Source of the DNA: Lutibacter maritimus
GTDB lineage: Bacteria > Bacteroidota > Bacteroidia > Flavobacteriales > Flavobacteriaceae
Assembly: GCF_900116115.1 (NCBI RefSeq)
Contig: NZ_FOZP01000009.1
Span: 1-64,000 of the forward strand
Reading direction: 5' to 3'
DNA: 64,000 bases
In this document: piece after piece, positions 45,350-55,590 of the stretch
Numbering within the stretch: the stretch's first letter is position 1
How the letters are laid out: each line of letters opens with the position of its first letter
Program-made: the position numbers and the translations under genes
Notes under the pieces: model-generated
The model's input: the letters and a program-made list of their open reading frames with translations, nothing else
Told to the model about the DNA's origin: nothing
Databases searched by the model: none

Positions 45350-45859
45350 ATGAAATATCGTTCATATTTAATATTACTAATATCCATTCCATTATTAGCC
45401 TTTACAATACATAAATATTACATTAGTTTATGCGAAGTTGAATATATTCCAGAAAAACAATCTGTTCAAATAATCATTAGTCATTTTATTGATGACCTTG
45501 AAATTTCATTAAATAATGAAGGTCAAAAAAACTTGTTTTTAGCCACAAATAAAGAAGTAAAAAATAGCAATCAAATTTTTGAAGCATATTTAAACAAACA
45601 TCTAAAATTTACAATTAACAATAAAGAAACTACCTATCAATTCATTGGCAAGGAATACGATGACGATTTAGTACGCTTTTATTTAGAAATTCCAAATATT
45701 GAGAAACTAACTTCTATAGAAGTTGAAAATACTTGCCTTATTAAAGATTTTGATGATCAACAAAATATCATTAAAATAAAAGTAAAGAAATTCAACAAAA
45801 CACTTTATTTAACTAAAAACAATGTGAAAGGTTTGTTAAATTTTCAACAAAACAATTAA
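45350..45859 (+). CDS. DUF6702-like small exported protein
   Basis: The 169-residue protein has an N-terminal signal or anchor (YLILLISIPLLAFTIHKYYI) and a compact beta-rich domain (IPEKQSVQIIISHFIDDLEI, then LRFYLEIPN-like strands) matching DUF6702 proteins of Bacteroidota. These are often encoded next to M1 metallopeptidases, as here (51 bp upstream). The role is unknown. Confidence 0.7.
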   Translation: MKYRSYLILLISIPLLAFTIHKYYISLCEVEYIPEKQSVQIIISHFIDDLEISLNNEGQKNLFLATNKEVKNSNQIFEAYLNKHLKFTINNKETTYQFIGKEYDDDLVRFYLEIPNIEKLTSIEVENTCLIKDFDDQQNIIKIKVKKFNKTLYLTKNNVKGLLNFQQNN

Positions 45860-45910
45860 ATTTATGTTAAAATGAATTATTTTCGAATGTAAATCCTATT
45901 AACTTTATAA

Positions 45911-48181
45911 ATGAAAAAAATTACAGTTGCAATACTATCTTTAGTATTCTTAACCACCGCACTTTTTGCACAAGAAAATTCACAAGAAAAAGTAAGACAA
46001 AAAGGACACTACAACAGTAGCAAATTTAAACAATTAGATGAAGAGTTACCAACTCCAAACAAGCAACACACTGCTTCAGGAGCTCCAGGTTATGAATATA
46101 CGCAACAGCAGGTTGATTATAAAATGAACATTATTTTAGATGATGACAATCAAAAAATATTTGGAGAAGAAACTATTACATATCACAACAACTCAAAAGA
46201 TGCTTTAGAATATTTATGGGTGCAATTAGATCAAAATATGCGTGCGCCAAATTCCAAATCAAACGATATTAATGGTGGTGGACCAGACGTTTTATATACA
46301 CCTGCAAAATTTGCAAAAACATTTATGGGAAAACCTTTTGAAGGAGGATTTAACATAGATTATATAAAAGATGCCAATGGAAACTCTTTAAATTATATGA
46401 TTAACTTTACTATGATGCGTGTAGATTTACCGAAACCTTTAGCGTCAGGTGAAAAATTTGTATTCAACATAAAATGGTGGTATAATATTAATGATTATAT
46501 GGCCGATAGAGGAAGATCTGGTTATGAACCTTTTCCTGATGGCAATAATTTATATGTAATTGCACAATTTTTTCCACGCTTAGCAGTGTATAATAATGTA
46601 AAAGGTTGGCAAAATTTACAATTTTGGGGCAGTAGTGAATTTGCTTTAGAATTTGGAAATTATGATGTTTCCATCACTACACCAAAAGATCATATTTTAA
46701 ATGCAACTGGAGTTATTCAAAACCCTAAAGATGTTTTTACAAAAGATCAATATAAAAGATATGAAGCAGCAAAAACTGCATTTGATAAACCCGTATTTAT
46801 TGTAACTCCTGAAGAGGCTTTAGCTGCTGAAAATGGAAAAGCAACATCTACAAAAACATGGAAATTTTACGCTGAAAATGTTAGAGATTTTGCATTTTCT
46901 TCATCTAGAAAATTTATTTGGGATGCAATGGCTGTTGATTTTAATGGCAAAACAGTAATGGCTTATTCATTATATCCAAATGAAGGAAATCCATTGTGGG
47001 AAGAACACTCAACAAAAGTGGTTGCAAATACCCTAAAAGTTTATTCTGAAAGCACTTTTGATTATCCTTATCCACACGCAACATCTATCAATGCTGAACG
47101 TCAAGGAATGGAATATCCAATGATTTGCTGGAATGGAGGAAGGCCAGATGCTAATGGAAAATATAACGACCGAACAAAAAAAGGAATGATTGGAGTTATA
47201 ACTCATGAAGTTGGGCATAACTTTTTTCCTATGATTGTAAATTCTGATGAACGTGAATGGACTTGGATGGATGAAGGTATCAACTCATTTGTAGAAATAT
47301 TAGCAGAATACAAATACGATCCAGAATTATTTCCATTATCAAAATATCCAAAAAATATTGTAAGGTATATGGCAGGAGACCAAGATAGATTAACTCCAAT
47401 TATGACGCAAGGGGATAACATTTTTAACTTTGGATCTAACGCTTATGCAAAGCCAGCTGCAGGATTATTTATACTTCGTCAAACAATTATGGGACCAGAA
47501 TTATTTGACCATGCTTTTAAAACCTATGCTAAACGTTGGAAATTTAAACACCCTACTCCTGCTGATTTCTTTAGATCTATGGAAGATGCTTCAGCTATGG
47601 ATTTAGATTGGTTTTGGAGAGGTTGGTTTTACACAACAGGAAATAATGATATAGGAATTAAAGAAGTAAAAAAATACCATGTAACTGATAAACCAACAGA
47701 GCAAGCTGAAAATTTAGCCAAAAGATATGGAATTACTGTTGACCAACTTCCGCCGTCATTATATTTAATTTCAGAAGACAGTAAAGATTATACAGACGAT
47801 ATAAAAGGAAAAAAACCTGAAGATTATAGCGTATTAAATAGTTATTTACAAGATAATTTTACTGCAGAAGAAAAAGCTACTTTAAAATCACCTAAATATT
47901 TTTATGAATTAGTTTTTGAAAAACCAGGTGATTTAGTAATGCCAATTATTGTTGAATTTGAATATGAAGATGGCACCAAAGAACGTAAACAATATCCAGC
48001 TGAAATTTGGCGTTTGAATGATGATGAAGTAACCAAAGTGTTTCCTTCAAGTAAAGTAATAAGTAAAATTACTGTAGATCCCGATGAAGAAACAGCCGAT
48101 GTAGATACAAGTAATAACAGCTGGCCAAAAAATACAGAAACACAATTTGATAATTTCAAAAAAAAACAAATTAAAGGATAA
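45911..48181 (+). CDS. M1 family zinc metallopeptidase, secreted
   Basis: The 756-residue protein has a signal peptide (TALFAQ), an N-terminal beta domain with YKMNIILDDDNQKIFGEETI, and a gluzincin active site: HEVGHNFFPMIVNSDEREWT ends near the third ligand Glu in WMDEGINSF. The exopeptidase motif GxMEN is RQGMEYP here. It should trim peptides in the periplasm or outside. The next gene is a close paralog; the last third is far more alike than the middle. A terminator separates the two genes. Confidence 0.93.
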   Translation: MKKITVAILSLVFLTTALFAQENSQEKVRQKGHYNSSKFKQLDEELPTPNKQHTASGAPGYEYTQQQVDYKMNIILDDDNQKIFGEETITYHNNSKDALEYLWVQLDQNMRAPNSKSNDINGGGPDVLYTPAKFAKTFMGKPFEGGFNIDYIKDANGNSLNYMINFTMMRVDLPKPLASGEKFVFNIKWWYNINDYMADRGRSGYEPFPDGNNLYVIAQFFPRLAVYNNVKGWQNLQFWGSSEFALEFGNYDVSITTPKDHILNATGVIQNPKDVFTKDQYKRYEAAKTAFDKPVFIVTPEEALAAENGKATSTKTWKFYAENVRDFAFSSSRKFIWDAMAVDFNGKTVMAYSLYPNEGNPLWEEHSTKVVANTLKVYSESTFDYPYPHATSINAERQGMEYPMICWNGGRPDANGKYNDRTKKGMIGVITHEVGHNFFPMIVNSDEREWTWMDEGINSFVEILAEYKYDPELFPLSKYPKNIVRYMAGDQDRLTPIMTQGDNIFNFGSNAYAKPAAGLFILRQTIMGPELFDHAFKTYAKRWKFKHPTPADFFRSMEDASAMDLDWFWRGWFYTTGNNDIGIKEVKKYHVTDKPTEQAENLAKRYGITVDQLPPSLYLISEDSKDYTDDIKGKKPEDYSVLNSYLQDNFTAEEKATLKSPKYFYELVFEKPGDLVMPIIVEFEYEDGTKERKQYPAEIWRLNDDEVTKVFPSSKVISKITVDPDEETADVDTSNNSWPKNTETQFDNFKKKQIKG

Positions 48182-48187
48182 TAATAA

Positions 48188-48210
48188 GCCACTCTAAGAG
48201 TGGCTTTATT
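48188..48210 (+). terminator. Terminator between the two M1 peptidase genes
   Basis: GCCACTC (48188-48194) pairs with GAGTGGC (48198-48204) around TAA, followed by TTTATTTAT. It lies 7 bp after the first M1 gene. Confidence 0.85.
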
Positions 48211-48255
48211 TATTTCAACAATTTCATTACTTTAGAAAATTAATTATTACTTTTT

Positions 48256-50511
48256 ATGAAAAAACTCATTTCCATTACTTTACTGTTTCTAATAAGTTTA
48301 AATGTATCTTTTTCACAAGAAATTAAGAAAAAAGGGCATTACAATAGTAGTAAATTTAAACAATTAGATGAAGAATTACCAACACCAAATACTGAACACA
48401 CTGCTTCTGGAGCGCCTGGGTATGAATATACACAGCAACAAGTAGATTATAAAATGGATATTGTTTTAGATGACGAAAACCAGCGTATTTATGGTGAAGA
48501 AACTATTACGTATCATAATAATTCTAAAGATAATTTAGAATATTTATGGATTCAGTTAGATCAAAACATGAGAGCTCCAGATTCTAAAACCCCAGATTTA
48601 AGAAATGATAGAATAGGAACACTCTATTCTCCAGAGCAATTTTCAAAAAAATATATTCAACAACCGTTTAATGGTGGTTTTAAAATTGAATACGTAAAAA
48701 ATATTGATGGTAGCAATGCATCATATCTTATAAATGAAACCATGATGCGTTTAAATTTAAATGAACCATTGGCTAGTGGTGAAACGTTTTCATTTAAAAT
48801 AAAATGGTGGTACAATATTAATAATCACGTTACCCAAGGCGGAAGATCTGGTTTTGAACATTTTCCAGAAGATGGAAATAACAATTATGTAATTGCGCAA
48901 TTTTTTCCAAGATTATGTGTCTATAACAATGTTGAAGGATGGCAAAATAAGCAATTTTATGGACGAAGTGAATTTGCACTAGAATTTGGAAATTATGAAG
49001 TTAATATTACCACTCCAAAAGATCATATGTTAGGTGCCACAGGAGTTTTAACAAACGAAAATGAAGTACTAACTAAAACACAACAAAAAAGATTAGCTGA
49101 AGCAAGAAAATCTTTTGACAATCCAGTAGTAATAGTTACGCAAGAAGAAGCTATTGAAATAGAAAAAACAAAATCTAAAGAAACTAAAACTTGGAAATTT
49201 TATGCAGAAAATGTACGCGATTATGCGTTTGCAACTTCACGTAAATTTATCTGGGATGCAATGGCAGTAAGTATTAGCGGAAGAACTGTAATGGCATATT
49301 CTTATTATTCAAAAGAAGCAAATCCGTTATACGGCGATCACTCAACAAGAGCAGTTGCGCAAACTTTAAAAACATATTCTAAACATACTTTTGATTATCC
49401 GTATCATAAAGCTATTTCAGTTGATGGACAAATGGGAATGGAATATCCACAAATTTGTTTTAATCCTGGAAGACCAAATCCTGATGGAACCTATAACGAT
49501 CGTACAAAATATAGAATGATTGGTGTAACAATTCACGAAGTTGGTCATAATTTTTTTCCAATGATTATTAATTCTGATGAACGTAAATGGACTTGGATGG
49601 ATGAAGGCTTAAATTCTTTTGTGCAAATGTTAGCACAACAAGATTATGAAAAAAATTATCCGTTAAATAGAGGTTTACCAAAAAATATTGTGGATTATAT
49701 GAAAGGTGATCAATCGCAATTAGCACCAATTATGGCTGAAGGAGAAGATTTATATGAATTTGGAAATAATGCGTATGCAAAACCAGCTGCCGGACTTTGG
49801 ATGTTGCGCCATACAATTATGGGGCCAGAACTTTTTGACTACGCTTTTAAAACCTATGCAAAACGATGGAAATTTAAACACCCTACACCTGCTGATTTTT
49901 TCAGATCAATGGAAGATGCTTCTGCAATGGATTTAGATTGGTTTTGGAGAGGCTGGTTTTATACTACAGATAATAACGATATAGGTATTAAAGAAGTTAA
50001 AAAATATCATATCACAGACAAACCTACTGAACAAGCTGAAAATTTAGCAAAAAGATATGGAATTACGGTAGATCAATTGCCTCCATCGTTATATTTAGTT
50101 TCTGAAGATAGTAAAGCGTATTCAGATGAATTGAAAGGGAAAAAACCTGAAGATTACAGTGTATTAAATACTTATATTGAACAAAATTTTACTACAGAAG
50201 AAAAAGCTACTTTAAAATCTCCAAAATATTTTTATGAATTAACTTTTGACAAACCTGGAGGATTAGTAATGCCAATTATTGTTGAATTTGAATATGAAGA
50301 TGGCACCAAAGAACGCAAACAATATCCTGCTGAAATTTGGAGAAAAAATGATGCAGAAGTTACAAAGGTTTTCCCTTCAAGTAAAACAATTGTTAAAATT
50401 ACAATTGACCCAGATGAAGAAACTGCCGATGTTGACACAAGTAATAACAGTTGGCCAAAAACAAATGAAACGCAGTTTGAAGAATTTAAACGAAATCAAA
50501 TTAAAGGATAA
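48256..50511 (+). CDS. M1 family zinc metallopeptidase, tandem paralog
   Basis: The 751-residue protein mirrors the preceding M1 enzyme: signal peptide (LNVSFSQ), N-terminal KKKGHYNSSKFKQLDEELPT shared almost exactly, active site HEVGHNFFPMIINSDERKWT with Glu in WMDEGLNSF, and MGMEYP. In the catalytic middle many residues differ, while residues after about 530 are near-identical to the first copy. Both copies keep all zinc ligands, so both should be active. It has its own terminator. Confidence 0.93.
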   Translation: MKKLISITLLFLISLNVSFSQEIKKKGHYNSSKFKQLDEELPTPNTEHTASGAPGYEYTQQQVDYKMDIVLDDENQRIYGEETITYHNNSKDNLEYLWIQLDQNMRAPDSKTPDLRNDRIGTLYSPEQFSKKYIQQPFNGGFKIEYVKNIDGSNASYLINETMMRLNLNEPLASGETFSFKIKWWYNINNHVTQGGRSGFEHFPEDGNNNYVIAQFFPRLCVYNNVEGWQNKQFYGRSEFALEFGNYEVNITTPKDHMLGATGVLTNENEVLTKTQQKRLAEARKSFDNPVVIVTQEEAIEIEKTKSKETKTWKFYAENVRDYAFATSRKFIWDAMAVSISGRTVMAYSYYSKEANPLYGDHSTRAVAQTLKTYSKHTFDYPYHKAISVDGQMGMEYPQICFNPGRPNPDGTYNDRTKYRMIGVTIHEVGHNFFPMIINSDERKWTWMDEGLNSFVQMLAQQDYEKNYPLNRGLPKNIVDYMKGDQSQLAPIMAEGEDLYEFGNNAYAKPAAGLWMLRHTIMGPELFDYAFKTYAKRWKFKHPTPADFFRSMEDASAMDLDWFWRGWFYTTDNNDIGIKEVKKYHITDKPTEQAENLAKRYGITVDQLPPSLYLVSEDSKAYSDELKGKKPEDYSVLNTYIEQNFTTEEKATLKSPKYFYELTFDKPGGLVMPIIVEFEYEDGTKERKQYPAEIWRKNDAEVTKVFPSSKTIVKITIDPDEETADVDTSNNSWPKTNETQFEEFKRNQIKG

Positions 50512-50512
50512 A

Positions 50513-50541
50513 AAAAACCGCTCGAAATGAGCGGTTTTTTT
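50513..50541. terminator. Bidirectional terminator between M1 peptidase and lgt
   Basis: CCGCTC (50518-50523) pairs with GAGCGG (50529-50534), extended by A and T runs on both sides. It separates convergent genes whose stops lie at 50511 and 50546. Confidence 0.92.
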
Positions 50542-50545
50542 TAAT

Positions 50546-51364
50546 TTATTCTTTTTTTCGAAACATAAAATAAAGTCCAACTATAATTAGTGGAATACTT
50601 AACATCTGCCCTGTATTTAATCCTAAAATCCAATTTTCACCACCTTCAACTTGCTTTTCCTTAAAGAATTCAACCATAAATCTCGCTGACCAAAGTAATG
50701 CAAAAAACAATCCAAATATGTAACCTAGTTTTTGCTTTTTATCAGTTTTCCAATACACAAACATTAAAATTCCAAAAATAATTAAGTAACAAAATGCTTC
50801 ATATAATTGTGCTGGATGACGTGGAAAATCTTCACCCAATCTTTTAAACACAAAACCAAAATCTGAATTGGTAGCTTTACCAATTATCTCAGAATTCATT
50901 AAATTTCCAATTCTTATAAACACTCCAGCAATTGCAACTGGAATAGCTACTCTATCTAAAATATATAATAATGGTTCTTTTAATACTTTTTTGCTATAAA
51001 AATATAAAGCTGTTATAATTCCAATGGCCGCTCCGTGACTTGCTAAACCAGCAAAACCGGTAAATTCAAACTTTGGAGAAAAACGGAATGGTAAAATAAC
51101 TTCTAATGGTTTTTTAAATAAAAACTCTGGATCATAAAATAAAAAATGTCCAAGTCTCGCTCCTATCAGTGTAGAAATAACCACATAAATAAAGAGTGAA
51201 TCTAACTTTTCAATAGGAATTTTATCATTTATAAAAATTTTCTTCATTAAATGTAACCCTAACATAAATGCTATTACAAACATTAAGCTATAATATCGTA
51301 AAGCAAAAGAACCAATTTTAAAAATTTCTGGTGCTGGATTCCAATCTATTTGAAGTAATGTCAT
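50546..51364 (-). CDS. lgt: Prolipoprotein diacylglyceryl transferase
   Basis: The 272-residue protein has seven membrane helices and the Lgt signature IRIGNLMNSEIIGK, with RHPAQLYEA and LASHGAAIGI. It attaches diacylglycerol to the lipobox Cys of prolipoproteins, the first step for the many lipoproteins in this window. It is followed upstream by yidD (30 bp) and cysS on the same strand, one likely operon. Confidence 0.96.
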   Translation of the reverse strand: MTLLQIDWNPAPEIFKIGSFALRYYSLMFVIAFMLGLHLMKKIFINDKIPIEKLDSLFIYVVISTLIGARLGHFLFYDPEFLFKKPLEVILPFRFSPKFEFTGFAGLASHGAAIGIITALYFYSKKVLKEPLLYILDRVAIPVAIAGVFIRIGNLMNSEIIGKATNSDFGFVFKRLGEDFPRHPAQLYEAFCYLIIFGILMFVYWKTDKKQKLGYIFGLFFALLWSARFMVEFFKEKQVEGGENWILGLNTGQMLSIPLIIVGLYFMFRKKE

Positions 51365-51394
51365 TATTTTTTATTTTATTATTAATTGTACTAA

Positions 51395-51655
51395 TTATTT
51401 TGATGCTTCTTTTTTCTCAATTTTATCTGGTACAGGATCATATCCGCTACCTCCCCAAGGATGACAACTTCCAATTCTTTTTAATGCCAACCAACCACCT
51501 TTAAAAACACCGTGTTTTTGTAGCGCTTCTAACGTATAACTTGAGCACGTTGGCAAATATCTGCAACTAGATGGTGTATATGGTGAAATAGCTGCTTGGT
51601 AAAAACGTACCAACCAAATAAACGGTATTGCTACTATTTTTGATATACTTTTCAA
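51395..51655 (-). CDS. yidD: Membrane protein insertion efficiency factor YidD
   Basis: The 86-residue protein has the family block [20 protein letters not shown] followed by SSYTLEAL and [14 protein letters not shown], with the conserved cysteines. It assists YidC-dependent membrane insertion. It lies 1 bp after cysS, so it is translated from the same transcript; in many bacteria yidD is next to rnpA/yidC, not here. Confidence 0.95.
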   Translation of the reverse strand: MKSISKIVAIPFIWLVRFYQAAISPYTPSSCRYLPTCSSYTLEALQKHGVFKGGWLALKRIGSCHPWGGSGYDPVPDKIEKKEASK

Positions 51656-51656
51656 A

Positions 51657-53135
51657 CTAGTTTACTGAAAAAGTTGTTCCCTCTTTTCCATCTTTTAATT
51701 GAATTCCTATTGCTGAAAGTTCATCTCTAATTTTATCAGATAATGCCCAATCTTTATTGTCTCTGGCTTCTTTTCGCATAGAAATTAATAACTCAACAAC
51801 ACCAGATAATTTATCAGAACTATCTTCCTGCATATCATTTTTTAAACCTAAAACATCAAAAACAAAAGCATTTATAGTAGTTTTAAAAAGGTTTAAATCT
51901 TCTGCTGTTAATGTTTCTTTTTGTTCAATTAATAAATTCACATATTTAACAGCTTCAAAAAGATTTGCAATTAAAATTGGACTATTAAAATCGTCATTCA
52001 TTGCGTCATAACACTTTTTTGTCCAAGCGCTTACATCAATTGAAGAAGTATTATTCGGTTCAATTTTATTCAAACTATTAACCGCTTCCATTAATTTTAA
52101 ATAACCTTTTTCTGACGCTTCAATTCCTGCACTTGTAAAATCTAAAATACTTCTGTAATGTGCTTGCAACATAAAAAAACGTGTTGCACTTGGTGAAAAT
52201 GCTTTCGGCAAAATTTTATTATCACCAGTAAATATTTCATTAGGTAAAATATAATTTCCTGTTGATTTTGCCATTTTCATGCCATTTAAAATCAGCATAT
52301 TAGCATGTAACCAATAATTTACAGGTTTCACTTTATTTTTAACTTGCGATTGCGCTATTTCACATTCATGATGTGGAAATTTTAAATCCATTCCACCTCC
52401 GTGAATATCAAAAGTTTCTCCTAAATACTTTGTACTCATTGCAGTACATTCTAAATGCCAACCCGGAAAACCATCACTCCAAGGTGAAGGCCAACGCATA
52501 ATGTGTTGCGGTTCCGCCTTTTTCCAAAGTGCAAAATCTTGTGGATTTTTTTTATCACTTTGTCCATCTAACTCACGTGTATTATGAATAGAATCTTCAA
52601 TATTTCTACCAGAAAGTATTCCGTAATGTTCTGTTTCATTGTATTTTAACACATCAAAATATACAGATCCATTTACTTCATAAGCTAAGCCTTTGTTTAA
52701 AATATCTTTAATTATTTCAATTTGTTCAACAATATGTCCCGTTGCAGTTGGTTCTATACTTGGCGGTAAATTATTTATTTTTTGAAGAATATTATGAAAA
52801 TCAACCGTATAACGTTGCACAACTTCCATGGGTTCAATTTGTTCTAAACGCGCTTTTTTAGCAATTCTATCTTCACCAGCATCGGCATCGTTTTCTAAAT
52901 GACCTGCATCAGTAATATTTCGAACATAGCGAACTTTATATCCCAAATGTTTTAAATAACGGAAAATTAAATCAAAAGACATAAACGTTCTAACATTTCC
53001 CAAATGCACGTTACTATACACGGTTGGTCCACACACATACATTCCTACATTTCCTTCAACAATTGGCACAAATAACTCTTTAGATTTGCTTAAGGAGTTG
53101 TATAATTTTAATTGATTTGTTTTGTATAATTCCAT
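51657..53135 (-). CDS. cysS: Cysteinyl-tRNA synthetase
   Basis: The 492-residue class I synthetase has [17 protein letters not shown] (HIGH region and first zinc Cys), [30 protein letters not shown] (zinc ligands) and the signature loop MKMAKSTGN, a KMAKS variant of KMSKS. It charges tRNA-Cys. Length and domains, including the C-terminal DALR-like helices, are complete. It heads the cysS-yidD-lgt cluster. Confidence 0.97.
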   Translation of the reverse strand: MELYKTNQLKLYNSLSKSKELFVPIVEGNVGMYVCGPTVYSNVHLGNVRTFMSFDLIFRYLKHLGYKVRYVRNITDAGHLENDADAGEDRIAKKARLEQIEPMEVVQRYTVDFHNILQKINNLPPSIEPTATGHIVEQIEIIKDILNKGLAYEVNGSVYFDVLKYNETEHYGILSGRNIEDSIHNTRELDGQSDKKNPQDFALWKKAEPQHIMRWPSPWSDGFPGWHLECTAMSTKYLGETFDIHGGGMDLKFPHHECEIAQSQVKNKVKPVNYWLHANMLILNGMKMAKSTGNYILPNEIFTGDNKILPKAFSPSATRFFMLQAHYRSILDFTSAGIEASEKGYLKLMEAVNSLNKIEPNNTSSIDVSAWTKKCYDAMNDDFNSPILIANLFEAVKYVNLLIEQKETLTAEDLNLFKTTINAFVFDVLGLKNDMQEDSSDKLSGVVELLISMRKEARDNKDWALSDKIRDELSAIGIQLKDGKEGTTFSVN

Positions 53136-53405
53136 TAATTACTGCTTAATTTAAAGTGGTAAAGATAATAACAATTACGTAATGGAAAAATTTAAACTTT
53201 TATTAAAAATTTTGAATATAAATTTTATTTATGAAATACCTAAAAACAGGGAATGGAGTTTTCTATTAAAATTTAATCTCACCATTTTTTAATAGTAAAA
53301 CCCATAAAATTAAAACTTTTTTGATGTGTTACATATATATGATATAAATATTCTAATTTTACATAAATTTTGAAAAATACAATTCATAAAAATTATTGAA
53401 AAATA

Positions 53406-54119
53406 ATGATGTACGAATTTACTATTATTGTTCCTGTTTTTAACGAAGAAGAAAATCTTAAACGTGTTGAACAAGAGCTAACTAACTATATAAAAATTGC
53501 CACAAAAAAAACAAAAATTTTATTTGTAAACGATGGTAGTAAAGACAAAAGTCAAGAATTAATTGAAGAAATTTGTACTAATAATTCTGATTTTAGCTTT
53601 ATAAGCTTCGAAAAAAACTGTGGATTAAGTGCTGCTATTGCAGCTGGGTTTAAACATACAGAAACTGAATTAGTTGGATATATTGACTCCGATTTACAAA
53701 CAGCGCCAGAAGATTTTAACTTGTTATTAGCTGAAATAGAAAACTACGAATTGGTTACAGGCGTTAGAGCAAACAGAAAAGATTCATTTGTTAAAAATAT
53801 GTCGTCAACAATTGCTAACGGAATAAGACGCGCATTTACACATGATGGAATGGATGATACTGGTTGTCCGTTAAAAGTTATTAAAACTGATTTTGCCAAA
53901 AATATTCCAATGTTTAAAGGCCTTCATCGTTTTTTACCCGCTATGATTTTGTTGCAAAATGGCAGCATTAAACAAATTCCTGTTCAACATTTTCCAAGAA
54001 TTGCAGGAGTTGCTAAATATGGTTTATGGAACCGTTTATTAGGACCTTTATTAGATTGTTTTGCGTATGTATGGATGAAAAAGAAATACATAAATTATAA
54101 AATAGCAACCAAAGGTTAA
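53406..54119 (+). CDS. Polyprenyl-phosphate glycosyltransferase, GT2 (ArnC/DPM1-like)
   Basis: The 237-residue enzyme has the GT2 fold: TIIVPVFNEEENL, LFVNDGSKDKSQEL, IAAGFKHT and the metal motif YIDSDLQTAPED. It lacks the two C-terminal helices of ArnC, so it is a short DPM1-type enzyme. It should transfer a sugar from a nucleotide sugar to a polyprenyl phosphate at the inner face of the inner membrane. The start may be ATG 53406 or 53409. Its stop overlaps the LAB_N gene's ATG by 1 bp (TAATG), so they are coupled. Confidence 0.9.
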   Translation: MMYEFTIIVPVFNEEENLKRVEQELTNYIKIATKKTKILFVNDGSKDKSQELIEEICTNNSDFSFISFEKNCGLSAAIAAGFKHTETELVGYIDSDLQTAPEDFNLLLAEIENYELVTGVRANRKDSFVKNMSSTIANGIRRAFTHDGMDDTGCPLKVIKTDFAKNIPMFKGLHRFLPAMILLQNGSIKQIPVQHFPRIAGVAKYGLWNRLLGPLLDCFAYVWMKKKYINYKIATKG

Positions 54120-54754
54120 TGAATAACTGGTTAATTTACAGCGTTGGTTTTATAGCACAACTTTTATTTTCTGGAAGGTTGGTTTTACAATGGATTTTAT
54201 CTGAAAAAAGTAAAAAAGTTTTAACTCCTAGCCTATTTTGGTGGCTCAGTTTACTAGCTTCATTTTTACTATTTGTGTATGGTTATTTAAGAGAAGATTT
54301 TGCCATTATGCTAGGGCAAGCTTTAACTTACTTTATATACATCAGAAATTTACAATTACAAGGAGAATGGTATAAAACACCTAAACTAGTTCGTTTGTTT
54401 TTATGGGTTTTCCCAATTTTAATTGTTATTTACTCGTACAACAACAACTCTTATGATGTAGATAAATTACTTAAAAACGAAGCAATTCCATATTGGTTAC
54501 TAATATTAGGAATAATTTCTCAAGTTATTTTTACATTACGTTTTATATATCAGTGGATTTATTCAGAAAAAAACAAACAATCTATTTTACCAATCGGTTT
54601 TTGGATACTTAGTTTAATAGGCTCCATTTTAATTTTAATTTACGCCATTTTCAGAAAAGATCCAGTGTTATTAATTGGCCATTTAATGGGTTCTATTATT
54701 TATTTCAGAAATATTATAATTTCTAAAAATGAACTAAAAATAAATACAAATTAA
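54119..54754 (+). CDS. Membrane protein of two tandem LAB_N domains
   Basis: The 211 residues hold two copies of the LAB_N domain (lipid A biosynthesis N-terminal domain, PF07578): residues 10-77 with VLQWILSEKSKKVLTPSLFW, and 131-199 with IYQWIYSEKNKQSILPIGFW. Each copy has three helices, with a joining segment between, so the whole has six or seven. LAB_N is related to the PQ-loop/SemiSWEET group of small transporters. LAB_N is often a single 70-90-residue protein; here it is doubled. It is translationally coupled to a polyprenyl-phosphate glycosyltransferase. A role as a flippase for the lipid-linked sugar is inference. Confidence 0.88.
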   Translation: MNNWLIYSVGFIAQLLFSGRLVLQWILSEKSKKVLTPSLFWWLSLLASFLLFVYGYLREDFAIMLGQALTYFIYIRNLQLQGEWYKTPKLVRLFLWVFPILIVIYSYNNNSYDVDKLLKNEAIPYWLLILGIISQVIFTLRFIYQWIYSEKNKQSILPIGFWILSLIGSILILIYAIFRKDPVLLIGHLMGSIIYFRNIIISKNELKINTN

Positions 54755-54837
54755 TACTATTGTAAATATTTTTTGAAGCTAATTAATTAAGTTTATATAT
54801 TTACTAATTAAATATTGATATTTTAACAACATACTAA

Positions 54838-55590
54838 ATGACACAACAATTAGAATTATCTATTGTTATACCTTGCTATAACGAAGCAAAAAGATTAGAT
54901 GTTGCTCAAATATCTCAGTTTTTAAAAAATCAGCAAAACGTTTTACTTTGTTTTGTAGATGATGGATCTAAAGACAATACTTTAGAAGTACTTCATAATT
55001 TAAAAAATAATTTCCCTACTTCTGTTGAAGTAATTTCAACAATAAAAAATGGTGGAAAAGCAGCAGCTGTTAGAACTGGTGTTTTGTATTGCAATCAACA
55101 ATTGAATCAAAAACATGTGGCATATTTAGATGCTGACTTAGCTACTTCATTAGAAGAATGCTATGAAATTAGTCAGCAAATAAATACTACAGTAGTGTTT
55201 GCTTTTGGCTCAAGAATTTCAAAAATTGATAATCAAATTGATCGAAAATTATATCGTTTTTACGTTGGGCGAATTATTGCTACAGCAATATCGCAACAAT
55301 TAGGAATTACAGTGTATGACACACAATGTGGTTGCAAAATAATTGATAATGAGCTTTCTAAAAAAATATTTAAAGAAAGTTTTATTTCAAAATGGTTGTT
55401 TGATGTAGAATTATTTCATAGAATTATTGCTATTTATGGAAAAGATAAAATGCATCAAATTTGTCGAGAAATTCCACTAAAAAAATGGATTGATATTGGA
55501 GAATCTAAAGTTCAATTCACCTATTTTTTTAAGTTATGGCTCGATTTATTTACTATTGGAAAAACGTATAAAACAAAACACAACAAATGA
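54838..55590 (+). CDS. Second polyprenyl/dolichyl-phosphate glycosyltransferase, GT2
   Basis: The 250-residue protein has LELSIVIPCYNEAKRLD, CFVDDGSKDNT, KNGGKAAAVRTGVLY and the metal motif YLDADLATSLEE, close to the ALG5/DPM1 group. It should also load a sugar onto a polyprenyl phosphate. It differs strongly from the first GT2 (53406), so they probably use different sugars or acceptors. Its last 4 bp (ATGA) overlap the start of the ArnT-like gene. Confidence 0.9.
   Translation: MTQQLELSIVIPCYNEAKRLDVAQISQFLKNQQNVLLCFVDDGSKDNTLEVLHNLKNNFPTSVEVISTIKNGGKAAAVRTGVLYCNQQLNQKHVAYLDADLATSLEECYEISQQINTTVVFAFGSRISKIDNQIDRKLYRFYVGRIIATAISQQLGITVYDTQCGCKIIDNELSKKIFKESFISKWLFDVELFHRIIAIYGKDKMHQICREIPLKKWIDIGESKVQFTYFFKLWLDLFTIGKTYKTKHNK

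Noticed and set aside
53136-53405. T-box leader for cysS in the divergent intergenic region
   Set aside because: No specifier loop, T-box sequence or terminator/antiterminator pair is visible; only a short ATTACGTAAT palindrome.
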